64,000 nt of DNA. Origin: Desulforamulus aeronauticus DSM 10349. Lineage in GTDB: Bacteria; Bacillota; Desulfotomaculia; Desulfotomaculales; Desulfotomaculaceae. Each line of letters starts with the position of its first letter. The first letter of the stretch is position 1. The stretch is from contig NZ_FRAR01000004.1 in NCBI RefSeq assembly GCF_900142375.1, positions 186,001-250,000 on the forward strand, given 5' to 3'. Under the pieces are notes generated by a model. It saw only the letters and a program-made list of their open reading frames with translations. It did no database searches and was not told the origin of the DNA. Shown here piece by piece: positions 9,678 to 19,097 of the stretch. The translations under genes and the position numbers were made by a program.

Positions 9678-10151
9678 TCATAATTTATAGTTGTGTATTT
9701 TCATCTTGATTCCATTGCGTTCAAAGCTATCTTCTTGGGAAATAAATTTAAAACCAAAGCGCTTAAGGATTTTTTCGCTGGCAATGTTATCTACGACTAC
9801 ATCGGCAAAGAAGGTAATATCACCATATTTTTCTCTCATATACCGTAACAGCCATTTGGTTGCTGCTGTTGCGTAGCCCTGTCCCCAACTTGATTTACAA
9901 AACTGATAAAATAATCCGTATCGAGATTTTGCTTTATCAATGCAAGGGCATCCGACAATCCCAATCAAGCCATTTGCATTGCTAACAACAAATACATCAA
10001 AATCCTTTAAAACTCTGATCTTATCTTTAACTTCTTCTAATGTACATGACTCTTTTATATTGGTGAACCGGATGACGTCTACATCAGACCAAATGGACAG
10101 TAAACCATTTGCATGAGAGTCATCAAGCGGTGTATATGTCAATTCCTCCAT
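9678..10151 (-). CDS. GNAT-family N-acetyltransferase, RimJ/RimL type
   Basis: This 157-residue protein has the single-domain GNAT fold: an acetyl-CoA loop region at SSWGQGYATAATKWLLRYM (about residues 89-107) and a C-terminal motif VDNIASEKILKRFGF typical of the acetyltransferase_3 (RimJ/RimL) group. Members acetylate protein N-termini, amino acids or drugs; the substrate here cannot be read from sequence. It lies in the accessory island between a broken hydrolase gene upstream and a MerR-family gene downstream on the same strand. A weak GC-containing hairpin at about 9640-9665 may terminate it. Confidence 0.75.
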   Translation of the reverse strand: MEELTYTPLDDSHANGLLSIWSDVDVIRFTNIKESCTLEEVKDKIRVLKDFDVFVVSNANGLIGIVGCPCIDKAKSRYGLFYQFCKSSWGQGYATAATKWLLRYMREKYGDITFFADVVVDNIASEKILKRFGFKFISQEDSFERNGIKMKIHNYKL

Positions 10152-10226
10152 TTAGTTACCCCTAGCAATTTACAGTATAATTCAAACTCGCTTTAGTGGA
10201 GAAAAAGCCCCTACCAAGCGAAATGC

Positions 10227-10418
10227 TCATAATAGATTGTCTGTCATCCATGTTTCGACGATTGCCTTATCGTGTGCATCCATAAATGGATGTTCGCTGT
10301 TTTCAACAACAGTAAGACGGCAGTTGAAGCTGTCTACAAAAGCATTGATAACCCTTCTGCTCTGGAGATTGTCCTTGGCTCCATATAAAATATGGGTAGG
10401 AGCAGTCCACTTATCAAC
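10227..10418 (-). pseudogene. C-terminal fragment of an alpha/beta hydrolase
   Basis: The minus strand reads VDKWTAPTHILYGAKDNLQ, then a segment ending TVVENSEHPFMD and a stop at 10227. This holds the catalytic Asp (YGAKD) and His (SEHPF) portion of an alpha/beta hydrolase. An in-frame TAA (complement at 10419-10421) lies directly before the first codon, and no start or nucleophile elbow is present, so about three quarters of the gene is missing. The rest of 10152-10522 shows nothing coding. It is one of several broken genes in this island. Confidence 0.65.
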
Positions 10419-10522
10419 TTAATCTCCCAAAGCACTGGCGTTTTTTCCTATCTCGACATTTGATAACATGTCGAAATATAGCAAATTGCTTATATTCTCA
10501 CCGATAAATTTGAATTTGCCCT

Positions 10523-10909
10523 TTACTCTATTTCTTTTTCACAAAAATAAGGGCCACATTGTTCTTCGTGTGTATGAACATATGTCCACCTAAAGTTCCT
10601 GTCCACAACATACACATCGTCTGTTTCCTCCAATTTACTGGCATCGATTTTTTCTATTAAATCCAATTTATCAATTTGAGGAACCCCATTCCGTGAATAT
10701 CCATTGCAAAACATGATTGCACTTTTATATTTCTGCTTATCAAACGCTGCCCTTGCCTCATCTCCAGCTAGACACGCAACCTTACCCCATGTAAAAATAT
10801 GCCACAAGAAATTACAATCTCCCAACACATGATTATCCAAAACATCATTTGGAATATTTCTTGCAAACGAAGAAAGCCAGTTTTCTACTATCTCAATTTC
10901 ATTCATCAA
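10523..10909 (-). CDS. DUF4275-like hypothetical protein
   Basis: This 128-residue soluble protein has a central LWHIFTWGKVACLAGDEA segment and an aromatic- and acid-rich C-terminus (FRWTYVHTHEEQCGPYF). The pattern resembles the DUF4275 family of Firmicutes, whose function I do not know; the assignment is from memory of the family pattern and is moderate. There is no signal peptide or membrane segment. A GAGAAGA purine stretch precedes the start. A fragment resembling the tail of a secreted toxin lies divergently next to it (10953-11093), so this could be an immunity-type partner left behind, but that is only a positional guess. Confidence 0.55.
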   Translation of the reverse strand: MMNEIEIVENWLSSFARNIPNDVLDNHVLGDCNFLWHIFTWGKVACLAGDEARAAFDKQKYKSAIMFCNGYSRNGVPQIDKLDLIEKIDASKLEETDDVYVVDRNFRWTYVHTHEEQCGPYFCEKEIE

Positions 10910-10952
10910 TCTTCTCCTGTAAATTTTTATTTATCAACGTTTATATAAATTT

Positions 10953-11093
10953 CACTTATCTTTCACAGCACCTGGAGGTAAAAGACATGAAGCTCTTAAC
11001 AGAATTATAGATAAAATTCCCAATGATAACAAGCAAATTGCTTTTTATCAAAACGGACTACGTAATCGAATGGCAGATGGTATGAAAAAATAG
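10953..11093 (+). pseudogene. Orphan C-terminal tail resembling a polymorphic toxin end
   Basis: The frame reads HLSFTAPGGKRHEALNRIID, continues with PNDNKQIAFYQNGLRNRM and stops at 11091-11093. There is no start codon or ribosome site, and an in-frame TAA lies at 10920-10922. A conserved tail after an APGGK-type junction, with the upstream body gone, is typical of a displaced toxin cassette, but I could not name the family. It lies at the right end of the accessory island. Confidence 0.35.
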
Positions 11094-11133
11094 GTTTAGG
11101 ATTGGCACAGTGGTTTAGAATGTAGCATCAAGA

Positions 11134-11184
11134 GAAATGAAGAAGAACCAGTGTCAACGGAACTCCCTTGACACTGGTTCTTTT
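11134..11184. repeat. 51-bp direct repeat (right) containing a bidirectional terminator hairpin
   Basis: This copy is identical to 7564-7614 except for one base. It ends exactly at the stop of the minus-strand ATPase gene (11185) and would terminate it, since the hairpin has AAAAAA on one side and a pyrimidine-rich tract on the other. Confidence 0.9.
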
Positions 11185-13935
11185 TTATGCTCGGATATAC
11201 ATAATCCTTTCCTTCGCCCTATCCTTCACAGCCTTCACCAAAATACCTAGCAGTTGCGGTACAATGGCAATGGTCAGCACCACAACCCAATGTTTCAGTT
11301 CCATCGGTACCGTCTTAAAGATAGGCTGCAGAAAATGAATGTAATTTACTGCCAACTGCAGAGCAGTGGAAATAGCTACTGCCAACAGCAATTGTGGGTT
11401 GCCCCATAGTCCAATTTCCAGAATCGAATGTCTTTCAGAACGGCAGGAGAAAACAAAGGTCAACTGGTAAAATACCAGGGTATTAAAAGCCATGGTTCTG
11501 GCTAAATCCACCTGCCCCATCATTAAACCAATGGCAAAGGCCAACAAGGTACCCAGCGCAAATAAAGTTCCGGTACTGGCAATCCGCCATCCTAAGCCGT
11601 GGGAAAAGACACTCTCCTGAGGATCTCTGGGTCTTCGATACATGATATCTCTCTCCGCAGGGTCAACACCCAGTGCCATGGCAGGCAGTCCATCGGTGAC
11701 CAGGTTCATCCATAATATTTGGATTGGCAACAAAGGTAACGGCATCCCCATTAAAACCGCCAAAAACATGGTTAGAACTTCCCCTACGTTGCAAGACAGC
11801 AAGTAACGAATAAACTTCCGAATATTATCGTAAATGGCCCGGCCCTCTTCAATGGCTGCGGCAATGGTTGTAAAATTGTCGTCCGCCAGCACCATGGCAG
11901 AGGCTTCTTTGGTAACATCCGTTCCAGATTTACCCATGGCAATGCCAATATCTGCTTCCTTTACAGCCGGTGCATCATTAACCCCGTCCCCGGTCATTGC
12001 CACCACATGTCCGTTCCGTTTGAGAGCCCGCACGATACGTAGTTTGTGTTTAGGACTAACCCGCGCATAAACAGCTGTTGCTTCTGCTTCCCGTTGTAAT
12101 TCATCATCGGAAAGACGGTCTATCTCCCTACCCGACAACACCTGAGCCCCTTTGGCTAATAACCCTAGTTCCTTGCCCACAGCTTGGGCTGTCAATTGGT
12201 GATCACCGGTGATCATAACCGTCCGTATACCGGCTCGCCGACAAGCTTGAATGGCTTGTATGGCCGAGGGACGTGGCGGATCAATCATACCGGCTAAACC
12301 CAGGAAGGTTAATCCCTGTTCTATTCTTTCCTCGGTAAATTCATCCTCTGTTTGAAATCCTTCCAGATTCCGATAAGCCAGGGCCAGCACCCGTAAAGCC
12401 TCTTTCGCCATATGGGAGTTATACTTCAGCATTTCTGCTTTCATACTTTCACTGAAAGGAATAATACGACCATCCTTGTAAATATGGCTGCATAAATCTA
12501 ACATCACATCCGGTGCACCCTTAACATAAGCTGTGACCTTGCCAGATCTGTCTTTGTATACCACCGACATTCTTTTACGAGTACTATCAAAGGGAAGTTC
12601 CGCTAACCGGATATCTTCCCGCTCCAAATCCTTACGCCAAATCTTGCCTTTGGCAGCCATTACCATTAAAGCCCCTTCAGTAGGATCCCCTGCCACTCCC
12701 CAAACACGAGCTAGTTTACCTGCCTGTAGGTTACGGAGTAACCCCGTCACAGAGAGTTCTCCTTTGCTTAGTTGGGCATTGTTGCACAGTGCCGCACATT
12801 TTAGGAATAGATTAAATTCGGGCCCTTTGGGTCCTTGAAAATCAAATCCTCCTTTAGGATCGTAACCCTCACCACTTACTTTTACCTGGGTACTACCCAG
12901 CCAAGCCTGGCGAACCGTCATCTGGTTTTCCGTTAAAGTGCCTGTTTTATCACTGCAAATAACTGTGGCACAACCCAAGGTTTCTACCGCTGGCAACCGC
13001 CTAATAATGGCGTTGCGTTTAATCATTCGCTGCACTCCGATAGCCAAAGCAATGGTTACAATGGCAGGTAAACCTTCTGGAATAGCAGCCACAGCCAAGC
13101 TAACGCCAGCCAGAAACATGTTATAGAGCGGTTCCCCACGCCATACACCCAACACCACCACCAGGGTACAAACCAGCAGACAAAAAGCAACCAGAATCTT
13201 TCCTAGCTGTTCCAAGCGTCTTTGTAAAGGAGTTACATCTTCCTCGGCCTCCTGAATCATCCGGGTGATATGCCCCATCTCCGTATGCATGCCCGTATTC
13301 ACTACCACACCGGAGCCTCGTCCCCGCACCACAACGGTCCCCATATAGGCCATATTACGGGTATCCCCCAGGGAAACTTCCTCCTGCCCGGCCATGTTGG
13401 CTACCCGTTTTTTTACAGGATGTGATTCACCTGTCAGAGCGGATTCTTCCACCTCCAGATTGGCAATAGACAACAGCCGCAGGTCGGCGGGTATTTTATC
13501 CCCGGTATCAATCAATACAATGTCACCAGGAACCAGTTCCGCAGCAGGTAACTTTCTTTCCAGGCCTTCCCGAATCACCTTAGCTTCCGGTGCTGTCATG
13601 GCCTTAAGTGCCTCCATGGATTTTTCTGCCCGAAATTCTTGGACAAATCCCAGTACAGCATTCACTACCACAATAATCATGATGGTAACGGCATCGGCCC
13701 ATTCGCCAAGAAACCCAGAAATCACAGTGGCAGCAATTAATACTAAGACCATAAAATCCTTAAATTGATTTAAAAACATTTGCCAGGGTGGGGTCTTCCT
13801 GGCACTTATTAACTTGTTGGGCCCAAATTGTTCCATTCTCTCCTTAGCCTGCTGCTCGTCCAACCCTTTTTCGCTGCAGGTAGCCAATTGCTCCAATACC
13901 TCTTGTCGCTTCATGGCAAACCACCGCGTGGTCAT
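11185..13935 (-). CDS. P-type Ca2+-transporting ATPase (P2A, SERCA/PMR1-like)
   Basis: This 916-residue membrane pump has the phosphorylation motif with D329 (CSDKTGTLTEN), the TGES actuator motif (LTGESHPVKK), the nucleotide-binding KGAPD and the hinge MTGDGVNDAPAVKEADIGIAMG. The M4 helix shows AAIPEGLPAIVTIALA, the calcium-site PEGLP pattern, and M6 has NLVTDGLPA, matching Ca2+ or Ca2+/Mn2+ P2A pumps. N-terminal and C-terminal cation ATPase domains complete the usual layout. The ATG start at 13935 follows GGAGGTGTGACACA. It is convergent with the accessory island and divergent from rqcH. Export of calcium from the cytoplasm is the inferred role. Confidence 0.92.
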   Translation of the reverse strand: MTTRWFAMKRQEVLEQLATCSEKGLDEQQAKERMEQFGPNKLISARKTPPWQMFLNQFKDFMVLVLIAATVISGFLGEWADAVTIMIIVVVNAVLGFVQEFRAEKSMEALKAMTAPEAKVIREGLERKLPAAELVPGDIVLIDTGDKIPADLRLLSIANLEVEESALTGESHPVKKRVANMAGQEEVSLGDTRNMAYMGTVVVRGRGSGVVVNTGMHTEMGHITRMIQEAEEDVTPLQRRLEQLGKILVAFCLLVCTLVVVLGVWRGEPLYNMFLAGVSLAVAAIPEGLPAIVTIALAIGVQRMIKRNAIIRRLPAVETLGCATVICSDKTGTLTENQMTVRQAWLGSTQVKVSGEGYDPKGGFDFQGPKGPEFNLFLKCAALCNNAQLSKGELSVTGLLRNLQAGKLARVWGVAGDPTEGALMVMAAKGKIWRKDLEREDIRLAELPFDSTRKRMSVVYKDRSGKVTAYVKGAPDVMLDLCSHIYKDGRIIPFSESMKAEMLKYNSHMAKEALRVLALAYRNLEGFQTEDEFTEERIEQGLTFLGLAGMIDPPRPSAIQAIQACRRAGIRTVMITGDHQLTAQAVGKELGLLAKGAQVLSGREIDRLSDDELQREAEATAVYARVSPKHKLRIVRALKRNGHVVAMTGDGVNDAPAVKEADIGIAMGKSGTDVTKEASAMVLADDNFTTIAAAIEEGRAIYDNIRKFIRYLLSCNVGEVLTMFLAVLMGMPLPLLPIQILWMNLVTDGLPAMALGVDPAERDIMYRRPRDPQESVFSHGLGWRIASTGTLFALGTLLAFAIGLMMGQVDLARTMAFNTLVFYQLTFVFSCRSERHSILEIGLWGNPQLLLAVAISTALQLAVNYIHFLQPIFKTVPMELKHWVVVLTIAIVPQLLGILVKAVKDRAKERIMYIRA

Positions 13936-14089
13936 TGTGTCACACCTCCAAACAGGTTTGTCCTTTACTCTTTTAAAATCTATTCAGCCTGTCCGAAAAA
14001 AAGACCCATATTTTGGTTATGACTGATAAACCTGGTGACACCATTCATAGGGTCCGCTACAATAGAGGGGTAGGAAGGAGAAGATATTG

Positions 14090-15868
14090 ATGGCTTTTGA
14101 TGGTTTAGTAATGGCTGCCGTAGCACAAGAACTGGCAGATTTATTGATAGGAGGACGGCTGGAAAAAATCCAACAACCCAGCGCCAACGAAATTATCTTG
14201 GTCATTCATACTCGGGCAAGGGGTAAGCTGCGACTGCTGCTCTCAGCCAACGCCCAAGATGCCCGCATTCATGTAACATTTGGTTCCTTTGTAAATCCCC
14301 TTGCTCCTCCGATTTTCTGCATGGTACTGCGCAAACACCTGGAGGGCGGACGCGTTCGCTCAGTGGAGCAAGTCGGGCTGGAGCGAGTCCTCAAAATTGC
14401 TGTGGATTCAAGGGATGAGTTGGGACGACCCGCAGAAAAAATTCTTATCTGTGAAGTGATGGGGAAACACAGCAATGTTCTACTGGTAGACCCGGATAGC
14501 AACACCATTGTTGATGGTATTCACCGCTATTCCCATTCAGTATCACGCTATCGGGAAGTGTTACCCAATCGCCCCTATCTGCCGCCGCCGGCACAGGGTA
14601 AAATTGACCCGAGACAACTTACGGAGGATGCTTTTAAATCCCTGTTATTACAAAGTAATCTGGACTCTCCGGTGGCTAGTACCTTATTGCAAAAAATTGC
14701 CGGGTTAGGTCCCCAAACCTGCCGAGAATTGGTGGCAAGGACTGGTTTACCCGTGGATTATGCCTTGGAACATTGTGGCGATTATGAGCTAACTAAACTG
14801 TGGGAGCAACTGAAATGGATTTGCACCTTATTGAATGAAAGCACCTTTGAACCTACGCTACTCTTAGATCGGCGGGGGTTGCCGCTGGATTTTGCCGCCA
14901 TAAACTTATCGTACCTGCCGGCCAGTAAACGAGAAACCGCCAGCATTAGTACAATTTTAGACCAATACTATAGCCAAATTACACAGGTACGTTTGCTTGA
15001 AAGTGAACGCCAATCCTTGGCGCAAATTGTGCGTAAAGAAGTCAGCCGCTTACGGAAAAAGCGGAATTTACACCGTGAGTCCCTAGAGAACGCCGAAAGG
15101 GCCGACAAATACCGTATTTACGGAGAACTTTTGACAGCTAACCTTTATCAAATTGAACAGGGGCCGGAAGCAGTGGTGGAAAATTTTTACCATCCCGCAG
15201 CTGAAAAAATGGTGATTCAAATGGACTCCTCCCTTACCCCGTCCCAAAATGCCCAGGCCTTTTTTAAAAAATATCTCAAGGCCAAGCATACCCGGGATGC
15301 GGTAATTAGTCATTTAGAACAGGCAGAATCAGAGCTTACTTACTTAGAGGCTGTAGAAAATGCTGTTCTACAGGCAGAGGACTTGGAATCTTTAGCCGAA
15401 ATACGCAGTGAATTAGAGGAACAGGCTTACCTGAAGCCGCGCGTTCTACAAGGGAGAGGAAGAACGAAAAAAGAACAGGTTCGTCCTGAGCCCCTGTCCT
15501 TTATTTCTTCAGAAGGTTTTTCCATTCTGGTTGGTAAAAATAACAAACAAAACGATTACCTTACCCTTAAACTGGCTGCCGATCAAGATATCTGGCTGCA
15601 CACCAAAGATATTCCCGGTTCCCATGTGATTATCCGTAGTAGCCAAAGTGAAGGTGTATCCGAGCAAACCCTTCTGGAAGCCGCCACCTTGGCTGCCTGG
15701 TTTAGTAAAGCACGGCAATCCGGTAAAGTTCCGGTGGACTATACCTTACGACGTCATGTGAGAAAACCTCGAGGGGCCAAGCCTGGAATGGTTATTTATG
15801 ATCATCAGCAAACCCTCATGGTGTCTCCCACTGAGGAACTGGTAGAACAACTTGTTAGTAAAACGTAG
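14090..15868 (+). CDS. rqcH: Rqc2 homolog RqcH (NFACT family)
   Basis: This 592-residue protein has NFACT-N at the start (MAFDGLVMAAV), helix-hairpin-helix and coiled-coil regions in the middle (about 270-440), and the NFACT-R domain at the end (DIWLHTKDIPGSHVIIRS, near residue 505). RqcH binds obstructed 50S subunits carrying peptidyl-tRNA and directs C-terminal alanine tailing for degradation; older literature calls family members fibronectin-binding proteins. The ATG at 14090 matches the family start and is spaced ten bases from GGAAGGAG; an in-frame TTG sits one codon earlier. It is divergent from the Ca2+ ATPase gene. Confidence 0.93.
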   Translation: MAFDGLVMAAVAQELADLLIGGRLEKIQQPSANEIILVIHTRARGKLRLLLSANAQDARIHVTFGSFVNPLAPPIFCMVLRKHLEGGRVRSVEQVGLERVLKIAVDSRDELGRPAEKILICEVMGKHSNVLLVDPDSNTIVDGIHRYSHSVSRYREVLPNRPYLPPPAQGKIDPRQLTEDAFKSLLLQSNLDSPVASTLLQKIAGLGPQTCRELVARTGLPVDYALEHCGDYELTKLWEQLKWICTLLNESTFEPTLLLDRRGLPLDFAAINLSYLPASKRETASISTILDQYYSQITQVRLLESERQSLAQIVRKEVSRLRKKRNLHRESLENAERADKYRIYGELLTANLYQIEQGPEAVVENFYHPAAEKMVIQMDSSLTPSQNAQAFFKKYLKAKHTRDAVISHLEQAESELTYLEAVENAVLQAEDLESLAEIRSELEEQAYLKPRVLQGRGRTKKEQVRPEPLSFISSEGFSILVGKNNKQNDYLTLKLAADQDIWLHTKDIPGSHVIIRSSQSEGVSEQTLLEAATLAAWFSKARQSGKVPVDYTLRRHVRKPRGAKPGMVIYDHQQTLMVSPTEELVEQLVSKT

Positions 15869-15930
15869 CTTGTTTACTACCATTGAACAGTACCCCAGAT
15901 ATGATAGTAGAGGTATGGAGGGTGAAGAAA

Positions 15931-17556
15931 ATGAGGAGAACACTTCAAGCATTATCGTTGGCGTTTCTGCTTGTGCTGATGGTATCGGGGGCTGCTTACG
16001 GAGCACAGGCCGAAAAAAATGTAACGGTAACGATACCGGTCAACGGTATTACCGTTAATGGAGTTAAGATTGATAACAGTCACATCCAATATCCCTTTAT
16101 CGTATATAACGACATTACCTATTTCCCCATGACCTATAACGACTGCCGGTTTCTAGGGCTGGAAACCGAATGGAAGGGAAATACGGCGGGCCTCGCCGTT
16201 GAAAAAACGGGCATTACAGCAGCTTATAAGCCCCAGAAAGCTTCCGCAAAGAACGGGGGCCGCTATCCAGCATCCGTACCCGACTTTCCGGTCAAGGTCA
16301 ATGGGAAAACCCTGGACAACAGCAAAGAACAATACCCCTTGCTGTCCTTCCGGAACGTCACCTATTTTCCGCTGACCTGGGAGTTCGGTGTAAAGGAATT
16401 CGGCTGGGACTACAGCTTTGACGGCCAGAACGGACTCACCATCCGTTCGACCAATCTCGTACTGGAACAAAAGCCAATCGCCAATGGCAGCATCAAAAAG
16501 GCGTATGACGACATTGACAATGTGACAGTGACTGATCAATATGCTTACTATGAGGACAGCAAAGGCCGCATCATCCAGGCTCCCCTGGCAAACCTGTCCA
16601 GGACAAAAACCGTTTACCAGCTTCCCGTCGAGAGCTACGGCGATGGACAACCTGTTTATTATACCAGGTTGTACGTGGACAAAGGGGTGGCGTATCTGTT
16701 CTACCACATCGGTGGTGCGGTTATGGGCGCGGATTTTCTGATCCGCTTGAATGACGATGGCACCACTTCGCAACTACAGAATAGCTATACGCGGGTCAAG
16801 ACCTTTGGTGATAAGAGCTTCTCCTACTGGACGGGCGGAGCGCCGGGAGCAGGAAACCTCTTTATGAAGTCCGGTCAGGGTGAACCGAAGCCATTGGGAG
16901 ACCCAGATTACCTTTATGGCTGGGCCTGGAGAACAGATGTTAACGGCAGCGGTGGCAGCGGAACGGATGATGTCTATCTGGTCGGGGACGATCTGTATAT
17001 CCTGGCCTTTCCAATGATGAAACAAGGTAACGGGACGACTGGGATCTACAAAGTGAATATCAATACCAATGAAGTAACCAGGATCAGCCAGCGAGAAGCG
17101 CTCGCCTTTCAGAAGGAAGGGGATTTCCTATACTATCAGAATGAGGGCGACCTGTATCGTATCTCCCTTACGGACGGAAGGGAAGAGCTAGTTCAGCAAC
17201 TGAGCAAAAATCCGAGCTCTGTCAGAAATTTTGCCATTCTGAACAGCAGAGTTTACTGGCAAGATGATACAAATAACATCCTTTACAATGCCGCCGGCGA
17301 GAATGTAAATCCTGGGGCAGAGCTGGATGATCTGAAACTGGCGGGAGACAATGATGAATATCTTGTCTGTACCTTTAAAGAAACGGAGCTTTCAAAGTAC
17401 AGAATCATGATTTTCGACAAGTCTGGTAAGGTGGTTTTCAAGACCTCGGATAAAGCCTACGGCAGAAATATTTTCATCAAGGCCAACACGGTTTATTTCT
17501 ATAACATCACCGCCGGTACGATCTGCGTCGGAACGCTCAATGAAACAGTGACTTAA
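15931..17556 (+). CDS. Secreted protein with tandem copper-amine-oxidase-N-like domains and DUF5050-like region
   Basis: From ATG 15931 (GGAGGG nine bases upstream) the 541-residue protein has a signal peptide, MRRTLQALSLAFLLVLMVSG, with likely cleavage after AYGAQA. Two repeats follow, at about residues 30-75 and 100-150: VNGVKIDNSHIQYPFIVYND and VNGKTLDNSKEQYPLLSFRN, each ending TYFP. They resemble stalk or copper-amine-oxidase N-domain modules of Firmicute exported proteins. The remainder has repeating YY.../DLYRISL-type strands like DUF5050 beta-propellers. An extracellular, wall-associated role is likely; no enzymatic residues are recognisable. Base composition is richer in G+C than neighbouring genes. 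Its last 20 bases overlap the convergent phosphodiesterase gene. Confidence 0.65.
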   Translation: MRRTLQALSLAFLLVLMVSGAAYGAQAEKNVTVTIPVNGITVNGVKIDNSHIQYPFIVYNDITYFPMTYNDCRFLGLETEWKGNTAGLAVEKTGITAAYKPQKASAKNGGRYPASVPDFPVKVNGKTLDNSKEQYPLLSFRNVTYFPLTWEFGVKEFGWDYSFDGQNGLTIRSTNLVLEQKPIANGSIKKAYDDIDNVTVTDQYAYYEDSKGRIIQAPLANLSRTKTVYQLPVESYGDGQPVYYTRLYVDKGVAYLFYHIGGAVMGADFLIRLNDDGTTSQLQNSYTRVKTFGDKSFSYWTGGAPGAGNLFMKSGQGEPKPLGDPDYLYGWAWRTDVNGSGGSGTDDVYLVGDDLYILAFPMMKQGNGTTGIYKVNINTNEVTRISQREALAFQKEGDFLYYQNEGDLYRISLTDGREELVQQLSKNPSSVRNFAILNSRVYWQDDTNNILYNAAGENVNPGAELDDLKLAGDNDEYLVCTFKETELSKYRIMIFDKSGKVVFKTSDKAYGRNIFIKANTVYFYNITAGTICVGTLNETVT

Positions 17557-19003
17557 TAAAGGGAACTACATCAGTAATGCGGGGCTTCTCCATGGTAGTA
17601 GAAGCCCCGCTGATGATGAGAGGCACCAGCGAGTCTTCGCGATAAAGGGAACCGTGACTTCCTTTTCCCGGCCAGGGGGGAGCACCAGCGCCAGCTAAAA
17701 GATACCCTGGTTTTGCCGTGACAACCAGTTCCCCGGCATTCGGGTTATCTAAACAATGGAAAATACGTTCCAACGCATTAGGATAAGTATTGTAGTGAAT
17801 CACATTCCCCTCTATTTTCATATCTAAAATCTCTGGTTCCCCCGTAATTTCCCAACAGTTTCCATACGAATCCTGCAAATTACCCTTTTTACGAAAAGAT
17901 AATTTGCCCTTGGAGGTTACTACATAATAGCAAGTTTGATCTTGCCAAATAACTTGATCAACATTTGGTTCCTTGATCAAACATTCTGCTATACTTCTTC
18001 GCATACCCGGACGGTATCTAAGTATGTAAATATAGGCCAACCGCTCATTGGAACAGATGGCAATATCTTTTTCTTCCACTGGGTTTTCACCAATCCTAGC
18101 CTGGGAATAGAAATTCAGTAACTTATCGATCCTAACGAGACTTTTTCTGCCCTGTATGGTGGATTGTCCATGATCTCCCACCACGATAAAAATACACTCT
18201 TCCAGAGCTTTCTGCCAGGAAGGAAAGCCATTGAGCAACTCTTGTAGCCTCTTATCCACCTTGGTCAGACAGGGGTTACAACAATCCGCATCCTTTTTAT
18301 GTGCCTGTTTGTCGGTATCCGGGAAGTAAACAGTTAACAAATCCGGTTTTGGCTTTTGCTGCAAAAACCACTGGGCCGCTCGGGCGGAAAATCTGTCATT
18401 AACAGCAAAACGAGGCCAATAGCGAATATCTGTTACACTTTGCCTTAATTCACCTGGCGGTTGGTAAAATTTACCTAGCAAAAAACCTTTTGGCCCATAG
18501 ATTTTCCTATCATCCACCTGAAACAGGGTAACTAACTTGATTAACAACGGAATTTGAGCTAAATATTCTTTATTTCCTCGATATATAATGGGATTGGAGG
18601 CAGCTGTGAAATATCCCTTGGACTCTAAATCTTCATAAATGGTTCTTACTTGCCACCCTAAATGCTTGTGGTTGAGGTTAAACAGATATTCTTGAGCAGC
18701 CTGAACCAGTCCATTTCTTAAAATGGAATACCAATTAGAACCATAATCAATTATTCTTCTTTCCCCTCGGTGATACCAAACTATACCGGGTATTCCATGT
18801 AAAGACGGCGGTGCCCCGGTGGTCAGGGATGCTGTACAGGCAGGTGTTACGGTGGGAAAACCGGAGATACAATCAGGATAAAGTCGGCCGTTTTCAATTA
18901 GAAAAGAGAAAGCCGGCAAAAGTCCTTGCTCTATACCGTGTTCCAATGCCCTAGGGTGGAAAGAATCAATAACCATGTAAATCACTTTCTTACGAACAGG
19001 CAT
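17537..19003 (-). CDS. Type I phosphodiesterase / alkaline-phosphatase-fold protein
   Basis: This 488-residue protein belongs to the nucleotide pyrophosphatase/phosphodiesterase group. The N-terminal metal motif (YMVIDSFHPRAL) with the nucleophile Thr in GFPTVTPACTASLTTG, the central YFPDTDKQAHKKD and VVGDHGQS supply the metal-binding Asp/His set of the superfamily. There is no clear signal peptide, so a cytoplasmic role is possible, and the substrate is unknown. It overlaps the convergent secreted-protein gene by 20 bases at its 3' end. A terminator for the gene upstream (19024-19072) separates it from the radical SAM gene, so it is probably transcribed alone. Confidence 0.8.
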   Translation of the reverse strand: MPVRKKVIYMVIDSFHPRALEHGIEQGLLPAFSFLIENGRLYPDCISGFPTVTPACTASLTTGAPPSLHGIPGIVWYHRGERRIIDYGSNWYSILRNGLVQAAQEYLFNLNHKHLGWQVRTIYEDLESKGYFTAASNPIIYRGNKEYLAQIPLLIKLVTLFQVDDRKIYGPKGFLLGKFYQPPGELRQSVTDIRYWPRFAVNDRFSARAAQWFLQQKPKPDLLTVYFPDTDKQAHKKDADCCNPCLTKVDKRLQELLNGFPSWQKALEECIFIVVGDHGQSTIQGRKSLVRIDKLLNFYSQARIGENPVEEKDIAICSNERLAYIYILRYRPGMRRSIAECLIKEPNVDQVIWQDQTCYYVVTSKGKLSFRKKGNLQDSYGNCWEITGEPEILDMKIEGNVIHYNTYPNALERIFHCLDNPNAGELVVTAKPGYLLAGAGAPPWPGKGSHGSLYREDSLVPLIISGASTTMEKPRITDVVPFIKSLFH

Positions 19004-19023
19004 CGTCCCACCCCCAGCTCAAA

Positions 19024-19072
19024 TAAAAAAACTCCCCCTTATCTTGCACCATAATGGGGAGTTTTACGCTAA
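19024..19072 (-). terminator. Terminator after the radical SAM gene
   Basis: On the minus strand AAAACTCCCC pairs with GGGGGAGTTTTTTT across a loop of about 20 bases, followed by a T run. It lies just past the stop codon at 19098. Confidence 0.85.
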
Positions 19073-19097
19073 GGGAATACCCTTATACTACTTTTCA

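Noticed and set aside
16153-16773. 206-codon minus-strand frame opposite the secreted protein gene
   Set aside because: Antisense of a gene with a signal peptide and domain repeats; it has no recognisable family and no ribosome site.
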